Source: DASYHQ01 sp038223165
GTDB lineage: Bacteria; Planctomycetota; Phycisphaerae; Tepidisphaerales; Tepidisphaeraceae
Reading direction: 5' to 3'
Assembly: GCA_038223165.1 (NCBI GenBank)
Contig: JBBRHE010000181.1
Coordinates: 1-7,471, forward strand
DNA: 7,471 bases
Below the pieces are notes generated by a model. It was not told the DNA's origin and did not search any database. It worked only from the letters and a program-made list of their open reading frames with translations. Of this stretch, positions 1-6,492 are shown piece by piece; the first letter of the stretch is position 1; each line of letters starts with the position of its first letter. Made by a program: the position numbers and the translations under genes.

Positions 1-295
1 TAGGGGCGGCCGTCGGTGCAACGTAAACCTTTGGCATCGGCATGTTCGCGCGTTTCGCCAGTGGAGCAACGATCTGGTACAGATCATGCTCAGGGCCGAC
101 TTCCTGGGCGCGCATCGACGCGATCGCAATTTTGTCGCTGAAAAAATACCCGACAAAGTTCATGCCCGCAGCGATCACCAACGCGATGATCACACCCTGC
201 TGACCCCCCAGGATCGCGCCGATCCAGAGGATCAACGCCGTCAACGACCCTAGCAAAAGGGCCGTCTTCACGTTGTTGTAAAACTTGCTCATCAT
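1..295 (-). CDS. htpX: Zinc metalloprotease HtpX, N-terminal part (gene cut by window edge)
   Basis: HtpX is an integral membrane M48B zinc protease that degrades misfolded membrane proteins. Only the first 98 codons are visible; the catalytic HExxH region lies beyond the left edge. The protein begins MMSKFYNNVKTALLLGSLTA, the usual HtpX opening. It has two hydrophobic segments at about residues 12-30 and 35-52, then the family-typical FFSDKIAIA stretch (about 51-59) and a conserved MPMPKVYVAPT block near residues 85-95, which in the family leads into the zinc-site region. Two ATGs stand in tandem (295 and 292). The first is preferred because GGAG (bases 309-306 read on the minus strand) lies 10 nt upstream. 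It is divergent from pyrE. Identification rests on recognised family sequence; the active site could not be checked. Confidence 0.88.
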   Translation of the reverse strand, partial: MMSKFYNNVKTALLLGSLTALILWIGAILGGQQGVIIALVIAAGMNFVGYFFSDKIAIASMRAQEVGPEHDLYQIVAPLAKRANMPMPKVYVAPTAAP

Positions 296-305
296 GGTGT
301 TTTCA

Positions 306-309
306 CTCC
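306..309 (-). promoter_or_regulatory. Shine-Dalgarno site of htpX
   Basis: The minus strand reads GGAG here, within CGGAGTGA, with a 10-nt spacer to the ATG at 295. It is the clearest ribosome binding site in the window and favours the first of two tandem ATGs. Confidence 0.6.
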
Positions 310-415
310 GTTGACTTCGTATATCTTTACCTGTCGGACAATACTAGGTCGGTTCCCTGAGGAAGTTGCAGTAGAAAAGCTGAGCAATGTTGGAATCGCA
401 ACCCCACCGGGCACG

Positions 416-444
416 TTGACGACACGCGATTCAGTGGCAATAGT
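416..444 (+). promoter_or_regulatory. Candidate sigma70-type promoter of pyrE
   Basis: TTGACG (416-421, five of six bases match the -35 consensus) is followed by a 17-bp spacer and AATAGT (439-444, four of six). Transcription would start near 451-452, on or next to the pyrE ATG at 452, which has no Shine-Dalgarno sequence. A leaderless transcript would result. The -10 box is weak, so this is inference from spacing and position. Confidence 0.35.
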
Positions 445-451
445 CGCTTGC

Positions 452-973
452 ATGACCAAAGATCAACTGGCCAAACGGATCGCTGAAGTCTCGTTGTTGC
501 ACGGTGATTTCACTCTTCGTAGTGGGCGCAAGAGCAGCTATTACCTCGACAAGTACCGGTTCGAGACTCAGCCAGACGTATTGGCCGAACTTGGCAAGAT
601 GTTCGCCACGAAAATTGGCCCTGGTGTGACGCGCATCGCAGGGCCGGAACTGGGCGCAGTCGCGCTGGCAGCGGCGGCGTCCATTGCTGCAGGCAAACCG
701 TTCGTTATCGTCCGCAATGCCAAAAAAGACTATGGCAGCGCCAAACAGATCGAAGGCGTGCTCGAAAAGGGGGACACCGTCGTCATCGTGGAAGACATCA
801 TGACGACCGGTGGGCAAGTCCTGGAGGCCGCCAAGACTTTGGAAGCTGCCGGCGCGAAGATCGACCGCATTGTCGGGGTCATAGACCGTCTTGAAGGCGC
901 TCGGGCCAACATCGAAGGCGCAGGCTACATTTTCGAGAGCCTGTTCACGACGAAAGACCTCGGGATCGCTTAG
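452..973 (+). CDS. pyrE: Orotate phosphoribosyltransferase
   Basis: This cytosolic enzyme transfers phosphoribose from PRPP to orotate, giving OMP, the fifth step of de novo pyrimidine synthesis. The 173-residue length is usual for the short bacterial/archaeal form. Visible landmarks are the substrate-binding block GDFTLRSGRKSSYYLDKY (residues 18-35), IAGPELGAV (62-70), the catalytic flexible loop RNAKKDYGS (88-96) and the PRPP-binding motif VVIVEDIMTTGG (110-121) with the E114-D115 pair. The reading frame is open back to TTG 311, but the family alignment starts at MTKDQLAKRI, so ATG 452 is chosen; the preceding 47 codons look like intergenic sequence. No Shine-Dalgarno is visible, but promoter-like boxes lie directly upstream. 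In the flexible loop the position usually occupied by a lysine after the arginine is Asn89, while the later lysine (K92) is kept. Confidence 0.93.
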   Translation: MTKDQLAKRIAEVSLLHGDFTLRSGRKSSYYLDKYRFETQPDVLAELGKMFATKIGPGVTRIAGPELGAVALAAAASIAAGKPFVIVRNAKKDYGSAKQIEGVLEKGDTVVIVEDIMTTGGQVLEAAKTLEAAGAKIDRIVGVIDRLEGARANIEGAGYIFESLFTTKDLGIA

Positions 974-988
974 CCTTTTTGCGATCCC
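962..988. terminator. Hairpin shared by convergent pyrE and MBL-fold gene
   Basis: GGGATCGC (962-969) pairs perfectly with GCGATCCC (981-988) around an 11-nt loop that contains the pyrE stop codon and a run of five T. The stop codon of the opposing gene begins just beyond the stem (992-994). An 8-bp GC-rich stem between two genes ending head-on suggests a bidirectional transcription end. No T-tract follows the stem on either strand, so it is not a canonical intrinsic terminator. Confidence 0.45.
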
Positions 989-991
989 TCA

Positions 992-1675
992 TTACAGGCC
1001 CTGAATGCGCGGGTTGACAAACAGATTGTCGTGACCGGGAACAATCAGGTCTGCGATCTCGTACGCCTCGGCGAGTGACTCCTGTGCGGCCTTGATGTTG
1101 GCGGCGTCGGGAAGAACTTGTCCAGCCAGGAAGTGGTCGAGCGTGGCGACGGCGTCACCGGCGATCAGCTTGCTGGTGGCGGGGGTGGTTACGAGCAGTC
1201 CCGTCTGGCCTAGTGTATAGCCGAACAGCGGGAACAGGTCGACGTTGTCTGCCAGCTTGTCGGGCGCGATGCCCATTCGGTCGAGCATCTTCAATTCGTT
1301 AACGAAATGCTGGTGGTCGTCGTCCTCTTCCGGGGAGTCGGTGATTAGCCCCTGCAATTGCTGGCGGGCTGCCTGCTGTTCAAGTTCGTGGATGAGAACT
1401 TTCGCGTCATCGAACAACTCAAGACCCGCGCGATGGGCGGCGCGGAAGTTGGTCAGGAAGACGATGTCGATCGCCGATGGTTGCAGACCGGTGCGTTCAT
1501 ACAACCTAGCTGCCAGCGCCGGCGCCGGCAGACCGGGGTCGACGAGGATGGTTCGCCTGCCCGATCGGATGAGCGTTGTGGTCGAGTGGGCCGTGCGGCG
1601 TGGCTCCGTTTCGTTCCAGAGGCGGTTGCGGCTGAGGGTGCCGATGCTGATGATGTCGACGCGTGCGGTGGTCAT
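992..1675 (-). CDS. Metallo-beta-lactamase-fold protein with degenerate metal site (MBLAC1-like)
   Basis: The 227-residue protein has the MBL-fold strand order: IGTLSRN (11-17), TILVDPGLP (42-50), IVFLTNFRAAHRAG (71-84), VLIHE (93-97), KLIAGDAVATLDHF (169-182) and ADLIVPGHDNLF (208-219). This layout resembles small MBL hydrolases of the MBLAC1 kind. The HxHxDH motif reads N76-F-R78-A-A80-H81, so both first-site histidines and the aspartate are replaced. The expected histidine before the GDA motif is Tyr153. His81, Asp174 and His215 remain. Classic dinuclear hydrolase activity is therefore unlikely; the protein may bind one metal, bind a ligand, or act non-enzymatically. An acidic stretch with an extra HxH (D118-D120, H121, H123) could supply other ligands. 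No signal peptide is visible, so a cytosolic location is inferred. There is no clear Shine-Dalgarno before ATG 1675. Its start lies 22 bp from that of the divergent lipoprotein. Confidence 0.8.
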   Translation of the reverse strand: MTTARVDIISIGTLSRNRLWNETEPRRTAHSTTTLIRSGRRTILVDPGLPAPALAARLYERTGLQPSAIDIVFLTNFRAAHRAGLELFDDAKVLIHELEQQAARQQLQGLITDSPEEDDDHQHFVNELKMLDRMGIAPDKLADNVDLFPLFGYTLGQTGLLVTTPATSKLIAGDAVATLDHFLAGQVLPDAANIKAAQESLAEAYEIADLIVPGHDNLFVNPRIQGL

Positions 1676-1697
1676 AGTTCAAGCGTAGGCGGACGTA

Positions 1698-2666
1698 GTG
1701 AAAACGCAAACCCGGCTCGTATCTGCCACGCTCATGGTCTTGCTGGCGACGCTAATCGGTTGCGCCACCGGTGGAAAGCCCCGCGATCCCACGGGCTTGA
1801 GCAAACGCGTCCCCGTGATGATCGAACCGTGGAAATACGGCTCGACTGTGGGTTCAATCTTGACCACGGCCCACTACCGGATCTTTACGACAGTCTCACC
1901 GGACGACTCGCTATTTGACGCGTTGCCGCAGCTGATGGAAGGGGCCTATACGCAGTACCGGGTTGTCGCGCCCGGCGCGCCGCCGACCGATCGACCGATG
2001 GTCTGTTATATCTTCGGTCAGCGGTCCGAATGGGTCGACTACACGCGTCGACGGACGGGCCCGATGGCGAAGATTTATCTCCAGATCGCCTATGGGGCCT
2101 ACGCGCTGGGAGACGAGTTTGTCGCGTACGACATCGGAGACTACCGCACGCTCTCGACGGCCGCCCACGAGGGGTGGCACCAGTTTGCGTCAAGGCACTT
2201 CCGTGGGCGACTGCCAGCGTTTCTCGAAGAGGGCACTGCGACACTGTTTGAGGACATGGATAAGCTGCAGTCGCTTCCGCAATGGAACCTGCAGGCCAAC
2301 GCCAGTCGGCAGCATGCGTTGTGGCTATCGATCGAGCAACGCTATGCGTTCCCGTTGTCGGAACTGGTCACCTACAACGCCGGTGACATCATCCATCGAC
2401 CGGGCGATCGGATTGACGCGTTTTACAGTCAGAACTGGGCCTTCGTGCGCTACCTGCGCGACGGGTATGACCGCAAGTATCGACCCGCATACGAGCGTTT
2501 ACTGACCGATGTCGCAAATGGAAATGTCTGGGGGACATCGCCAACCACGGGTGGTTGGGACCGCTCGCGGGTCCGGTCGATTCTCGAACACTATCTTGGA
2601 GTGCCGTTCGATCAAATTGACCAGGAATTTCTGGCGTTCTGCAAGCAGATCGCCAGAGAGGACTAG
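1698..2666 (+). CDS. DUF1570-like lipoprotein, putative gluzincin-type metallopeptidase
   Basis: A 322-residue predicted lipoprotein. The N-terminus has basic residues (K2, R6), a hydrophobic core (about 8-20) and the lipobox LIGC with Cys22, so it should be exported and lipid-anchored. The zinc-peptidase signature is H157-E158-G-W-H161, followed 17 residues later by the likely third ligand E178 in LPAFLEEGTA (172-181). A further conserved-looking block, YSQNWAFVRYLRDGY (243-257), matches the pattern of DUF1570-type proteins common in planctomycetes. The substrate is unknown; proteolysis at the cell envelope is inferred from the motif. The GTG start is fixed by an in-frame stop at 1686-1688; AGGCGGA (1687-1693) is a poor ribosome site only 4 nt away. 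It is divergent from the MBL-fold gene with 22 bp between starts, so they may share control. Confidence 0.78.
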   Translation: MKTQTRLVSATLMVLLATLIGCATGGKPRDPTGLSKRVPVMIEPWKYGSTVGSILTTAHYRIFTTVSPDDSLFDALPQLMEGAYTQYRVVAPGAPPTDRPMVCYIFGQRSEWVDYTRRRTGPMAKIYLQIAYGAYALGDEFVAYDIGDYRTLSTAAHEGWHQFASRHFRGRLPAFLEEGTATLFEDMDKLQSLPQWNLQANASRQHALWLSIEQRYAFPLSELVTYNAGDIIHRPGDRIDAFYSQNWAFVRYLRDGYDRKYRPAYERLLTDVANGNVWGTSPTTGGWDRSRVRSILEHYLGVPFDQIDQEFLAFCKQIARED

Positions 2667-2706
2667 GTCGGCCGGGGGAAAACACCTGTTGCCGGCAAAA
2701 TTTACC

Positions 2707-2735
2707 TTGGCGAGATTTTCGGACCTCGGTATATT
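2707..2735 (+). promoter_or_regulatory. Candidate sigma70-type promoter of acyP
   Basis: TTGGCG (2707-2712, four of six consensus bases), a 17-bp spacer and TATATT (2730-2735, five of six). The predicted transcription start near 2742 leaves almost no leader before ATG 2745, or about 45 nt before the alternative GTG at 2787. It lies in the 78-bp gap after the lipoprotein gene, which suggests acyP has its own promoter. Confidence 0.45.
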
Positions 2736-2744
2736 TGCGATCAG

Positions 2745-3056
2745 ATGCTTTCGCGGAACTACGATGATCTTCTCGAGGCCCATTCCGTGCATCGGTTTGA
2801 GTGTCACTTTAGTGGCCGGGTCCAAGGTGTCGGCTTCCGCTACACCGTTCAGAACATCGCCCAGCGTTACAATGTCCATGGCTACGTGAAAAACCTCCCT
2901 GATGGCCGGGTTGAGTTGATCATGGAAGGACCCGACAAGGACATGAACGAGATCGTGAACACGGTCAGTCAGAAGATGAACTGCTTTATTAAGAAGGTCG
3001 ATCTGGTCGACCTGCCACCGACCGGCGAGTTTGAACACTTCTATATTCGTCACTGA
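2745..3056 (+). CDS. acyP: Acylphosphatase
   Basis: A small cytosolic enzyme that hydrolyses acyl phosphates such as acetyl or carbamoyl phosphate; its physiological role in bacteria is unclear. The family signatures are intact: FSGRVQGVGFRY (22-33) with catalytic Arg32 in the phosphate-binding loop, and HGYVKNLPDGRVEL (45-58) with catalytic Asn50. The C-terminal strand ends FEHFYIRH. As drawn it has 103 residues, about 10-15 more than most members, with an N-terminal extension of no recognised function. A GTG start at 2787 would give an 89-residue protein of typical size and has GAGG (2775-2778) 8 nt upstream, so the start is uncertain. It lies 66 bp before mfd on the same strand. Confidence 0.92.
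   Translation: MLSRNYDDLLEAHSVHRFECHFSGRVQGVGFRYTVQNIAQRYNVHGYVKNLPDGRVELIMEGPDKDMNEIVNTVSQKMNCFIKKVDLVDLPPTGEFEHFYIRH
2775..2778 (+). promoter_or_regulatory. Possible Shine-Dalgarno for an internal GTG start of acyP
   Basis: GAGG with an 8-nt spacer to GTG 2787. It competes with ATG 2745, which has no ribosome site but lies at the predicted transcription start. The internal start gives the usual acylphosphatase length. Confidence 0.35.
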
Positions 3057-3084
3057 AATCCTGCTGTCGATTAAAGTTCCGGGC

Positions 3085-3113
3085 TTTACCGATACCGTTC
3101 GGCGGCCTAACAT
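3085..3113 (+). promoter_or_regulatory. Candidate sigma70-type promoter of mfd
   Basis: TTTACC (3085-3090, four of six), a 17-bp spacer and TAACAT (3108-3113, four of six). Transcription would start near 3120, about 3 nt before the mfd ATG at 3123. Both boxes are weak; the call depends on the exact 17-bp spacing, the location, and the absence of a Shine-Dalgarno before mfd. Confidence 0.3.
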
Positions 3114-3122
3114 TCGTCGCTT

Positions 3123-6100
3123 ATGAGTAAACAGATCCCTCCCGACATCATCGGGCGGCTCGTCGCTGCGCGCCCGCTGGAAGCCTTGGCCAATTCACTG
3201 CGTGACCAGAAGGTCGCCGCGGCGTCAGGGTTGTGGGGCAGCAGCGTCGCGCTCGTGACCGCTGCGATGCACCGCGACCTGAGTCGACCGGTGCTGTTCG
3301 TTTGTGGGCACCTGGACGAAGGGGACGACCTCGCCGACGACATCGAGCTGTTCTCGGGCATCCGTCCCGATGTCATGCCAGCGCTTGAACTGGCGGGGAA
3401 CCTTGGCAAGGTGAGTGAAGAGCAGGTGTCCAACCGCCTGCAGATGGTCGCGCGATACGCAACCGGTAAGCAGACTTCATCGATGATGGTCGCGCCGATC
3501 CAATCTCTTATGCAAGCCGTGCCGTCGCGAAGTCAGTTGCAGCAACTTCTGCTGACCCTCAAGCCAGGTCTCAAGCTCGAACCGGAAAAACTCATCGTCT
3601 GGCTCAGTGAACGTGGCTACAACCGACTGGAGCAAGTTGAGGTCCCCGGCGACTTCGCCGTTCGGGGTGGGATCGTCGATATCTACCTACCCGGCAACTT
3701 TGAAGAGGCCGGTGAACAAGTCGGCCTCACTGTTCGCATCGATTTCTTCGACGACGAGATCGAATCGATCCGAAAGTTCGACCTCGACACCCTCGGCAGT
3801 GGCGACAAACTCGAATCCGTTCGCGTGATGGACCTGAAGGGTCAGCTCGACAGCGGTGACAGCACCAGCCTGTTTACTTACCTGCCCGACAACACACTCG
3901 TGATCCTCTGGGAACCTCTGGAGATCGCCGAGCAGGCGCGCAGCTATTTCGATCGGTTGCCGGACATCAAAGGCATCTATCCACTGAAGGCCGTCCTCGC
4001 GCAGTCGGCGAATTTTTCACGGCTGGAACTGAGTCAGTTCGACCAAGGCTCCTCTGCTGCTCCATCGTTCGTAGGTTCGGCACCTGCAACGGCTGCAAAG
4101 TTGCCGATCACATCTCTGCAGCGATTTGAGACTGAGGCGAAAAAGGCGCTCGGTGAACTCGCGGAACTCGCCGAGACGCACGAGGTCGTCATTTACTGCG
4201 ATAACGAAGGGGAGCACAAACGCTTCTGCGAACTGCTGGAAGCCGATGTCTCCAAGGACGCGTGCAAGCGGATCGACGTCAAGATCGGCTACCTGCATCG
4301 TGGCTTCGTGTGGGGCGACCCGTTAAGCAAAGGCGATAGGCCCGTCGCGCTGCTGGGTCACCACGAACTGTTCCATCGCTACGAGCAGCGGCGGCGTGTG
4401 AAGAAGGTCGTCGCGTCGCGCCCGGTAGATTCCTTCCTCGACTTAAAGGTCGGTGATTACGTCGTCCACGTCGCCCACGGTATCGCGAAGTTCACGGGCA
4501 TTCAGACGATCAGCAAGGATGGCAAGAGCGATGAGTACCTGACGCTGCGCTTCGCCGAGAATGCAACACTTCACGTCCCCGCGACGCGCGTGAACCTGAT
4601 CCAGAAATACATCGGTGGCTTCCACGGCCACCCGCAATTATCGCGACTGGGCAGTGGCGTGTGGGAAAAGCAAAAGGCCAAGGTCGCCGAAGCGGTCATG
4701 GATATGGCCGCCGAGCTGATCGAAGTGCAGGCGGCACGGGCGGCCGAACTGGGCGTTCCCTATCCACCCGACACCGAGTGGCAGCAGGAGTTCGAGGCCG
4801 AGTTCCCATATCAGCCGACGGTCGACCAGATCACCAGCGCCGACGAGATCAAGCAGGATATGCAAAAACCCCGGCCGATGGACCGGTTGCTTTGCGGTGA
4901 CGTTGGTTACGGCAAGACGGAGCTGGCCATGCGGGCCGCGTTCAAGGCGTGCGAGTATGGCAAGCAGGTCGCCGTCCTCGTCCCGACGACGATTTTGGCC
5001 GAGCAGCACCATCGGTCGTTCAAAGAGCGGATGGTCAACTACCCGTTCGTGGTCGAATCCGTTAGCCGATATCGGACCACCAAGGAAGTGAAGGACATCC
5101 TTAAGCGTGCCGCCAAGGGCGAGGTGGATGTGCTGATCGGCACGCATCGCCTCATCAGCAAGGACGTGAAGTTCGCAGACCTGGGCCTCGTTGTCATCGA
5201 CGAAGAGCAGCGGTTCGGTGTGACGCACAAGGAACGCTTGAAGCAGATGCGCAAGACCGTCGACGTGCTGACGATGTCCGCCACGCCTATCCCGCGCACG
5301 CTGCACATGTCGATGCTGGGCCTGCGCGATATCAGCAGCCTGACGACCGCGCCCCAGGACCGGCGCAGCGTGGTGACGGAGGTCACCAGCTATGACACGG
5401 GCCGCATCAAGATGGCCATCCAGCGCGAGATGAACCGCGGTGGGCAGGTCTACTTTGTGCACAATCGCGTCTACAACATCACCGAGGTCGCCGACGAGCT
5501 ACAGCAGCTTGTTCCCGACGCCCGCATCATCATCGGGCACGGCCAAATGCCGGATGGCGAGCTAGAAGACGTGATGATGAAGTTCATCAGCCACCAGGCC
5601 GATATTCTCGTCGCCACGACGATCATCGAGAGCGGGTTGGACATCCCAAACGCCAACACGATTTTCATCAACAAGGCCGACCGGTTTGGCCTATCCGAAC
5701 TCCACCAATTGCGCGGCCGAGTAGGGCGGTACAAGAACCGCGCTTATTGCTACCTGCTGCTGCCACCGGACCGACCGGTCACGCCCGTCGCAGCCAAGCG
5801 ATTGAAAGCAATCGAGGAGTACAGCCACCTGGGCGCGGGCTTCAAGATCGCCATGCGCGACTTGGAGATCCGCGGGGCGGGCAACATTCTTGGTCCCGAA
5901 CAGAGCGGTCACATCGCGACGGTCGGTTACGAGATGTATTGCCAATTGCTCGAAGAGGCAACGCGGCAATTGAAGAACGAACCGAAGGCGACGACGCCCG
6001 AGGCGCATGTCGACATCGGCATCAGCGCGTTTCTGCCGAAGACATACATCCCCGCCGACCGTCAGCGCTTGGATGTCTATCGTCGGATGACGCGCTGCAC

Positions 6101-6491
6101 GTCGTTGGAGATGCTGCACCTGCTCGAAAGCGACATGAAGGACGCCTTCGGTGAACCGCCTCGTCAGGTCGTGGTACTGTTTGCCCTCACGGAGATGCGA
6201 CTGCTCTGCCAGATCTTCGGCGTCGAAAGCATCATTAAAAATGCCCCCGATGTCGTACTGACCGTCCGCGATGCGAAGCTGGCCTCGGAAGGTCTGAACA
6301 ACGCGCCGGGCACGCTGCGCGTCATCGACGACAAGACCGTCTACCTTCGCATGCCACCGACCTTCATGGAGTCGGAAACGCTGCTGATGGTGCTGCGGAA
6401 CCTGATGAAGCAGAACGAGGAGAAGAAGCGAGGCGTTGTCGTGGAAGTGACGGCAGTCGTAAAACCGCAAACGGTGGTAGTCTCGCGCTAG
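3123..6491 (+). CDS. mfd: Transcription-repair coupling factor Mfd
   Basis: Mfd is an ATP-driven DNA translocase that pushes stalled RNA polymerase off damaged template and recruits UvrA. At 1122 residues it is full length (E. coli 1148). The N-terminal UvrB-like module has a degenerate Walker A (G36-LWGSS-41), as expected for a non-catalytic domain; the UvrA-contacting region includes GYNRLEQVEVPGDFAVRGG (165-183). The RNA polymerase interaction domain begins at VGDYVVHVAHGIAKFTG (443-459). The translocase has Walker A GDVGYGKTE (592-600, K598), the DEEQ box (693-696) and SATPIPRT (719-726). ESGLDIPNANT (836-846) and QLRGRVGR (862-869) form the second motor domain, followed by EIRGAGNILG. 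The C-terminal regulatory domain starts near Y975 (YIPADRQRLDVYRRM). The start is fixed by an in-frame TAA at 3108-3110. No Shine-Dalgarno is visible. Confidence 0.97.
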   Translation: MSKQIPPDIIGRLVAARPLEALANSLRDQKVAAASGLWGSSVALVTAAMHRDLSRPVLFVCGHLDEGDDLADDIELFSGIRPDVMPALELAGNLGKVSEEQVSNRLQMVARYATGKQTSSMMVAPIQSLMQAVPSRSQLQQLLLTLKPGLKLEPEKLIVWLSERGYNRLEQVEVPGDFAVRGGIVDIYLPGNFEEAGEQVGLTVRIDFFDDEIESIRKFDLDTLGSGDKLESVRVMDLKGQLDSGDSTSLFTYLPDNTLVILWEPLEIAEQARSYFDRLPDIKGIYPLKAVLAQSANFSRLELSQFDQGSSAAPSFVGSAPATAAKLPITSLQRFETEAKKALGELAELAETHEVVIYCDNEGEHKRFCELLEADVSKDACKRIDVKIGYLHRGFVWGDPLSKGDRPVALLGHHELFHRYEQRRRVKKVVASRPVDSFLDLKVGDYVVHVAHGIAKFTGIQTISKDGKSDEYLTLRFAENATLHVPATRVNLIQKYIGGFHGHPQLSRLGSGVWEKQKAKVAEAVMDMAAELIEVQAARAAELGVPYPPDTEWQQEFEAEFPYQPTVDQITSADEIKQDMQKPRPMDRLLCGDVGYGKTELAMRAAFKACEYGKQVAVLVPTTILAEQHHRSFKERMVNYPFVVESVSRYRTTKEVKDILKRAAKGEVDVLIGTHRLISKDVKFADLGLVVIDEEQRFGVTHKERLKQMRKTVDVLTMSATPIPRTLHMSMLGLRDISSLTTAPQDRRSVVTEVTSYDTGRIKMAIQREMNRGGQVYFVHNRVYNITEVADELQQLVPDARIIIGHGQMPDGELEDVMMKFISHQADILVATTIIESGLDIPNANTIFINKADRFGLSELHQLRGRVGRYKNRAYCYLLLPPDRPVTPVAAKRLKAIEEYSHLGAGFKIAMRDLEIRGAGNILGPEQSGHIATVGYEMYCQLLEEATRQLKNEPKATTPEAHVDIGISAFLPKTYIPADRQRLDVYRRMTRCTSLEMLHLLESDMKDAFGEPPRQVVVLFALTEMRLLCQIFGVESIIKNAPDVVLTVRDAKLASEGLNNAPGTLRVIDDKTVYLRMPPTFMESETLLMVLRNLMKQNEEKKRGVVVEVTAVVKPQTVVVSR

Positions 6492-6492
6492 C

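Noticed and set aside
311..316. TTGACT resembling a -35 box upstream of pyrE
   Set aside because: No acceptable -10 box lies 16-18 bp downstream; the nearest candidates need 20 or more bases.
311..451. Possible 47-residue N-terminal extension of PyrE from TTG 311
   Set aside because: The encoded residues match nothing in the family, which begins at MTKDQLAKRI; promoter-like boxes lie within this stretch.
1511..1530. 20-bp near-palindrome rich in GCC/GGC inside the MBL gene
   Set aside because: Explained by codons for a Pro/Ala-rich stretch (LPAPALAA); no sign of a protein-binding site.
2541..2558. Perfect inverted repeat CCAACCAC / GTGGTTGG inside the lipoprotein gene
   Set aside because: It encodes an ordinary Pro-Thr-Thr-Gly-Gly-Trp stretch and lies in mid-gene; likely chance, with no regulatory context.
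2671..2696. GCCGG...CCGGC stem after the lipoprotein gene as a terminator
   Set aside because: Only 5 bp with a 16-nt loop and followed by A-rich rather than T-rich sequence.
4638..5462. 274-codon open frame on the minus strand inside mfd
   Set aside because: It is antisense to the conserved motor domain of mfd, is rich in His, Arg and Ala as expected of a GC-rich shadow frame, and shows no recognisable domain.
5691..6470. 259-codon open frame on the minus strand inside the end of mfd
   Set aside because: Shadow of the strongly conserved mfd C-terminal half; no family signature or ribosome site.
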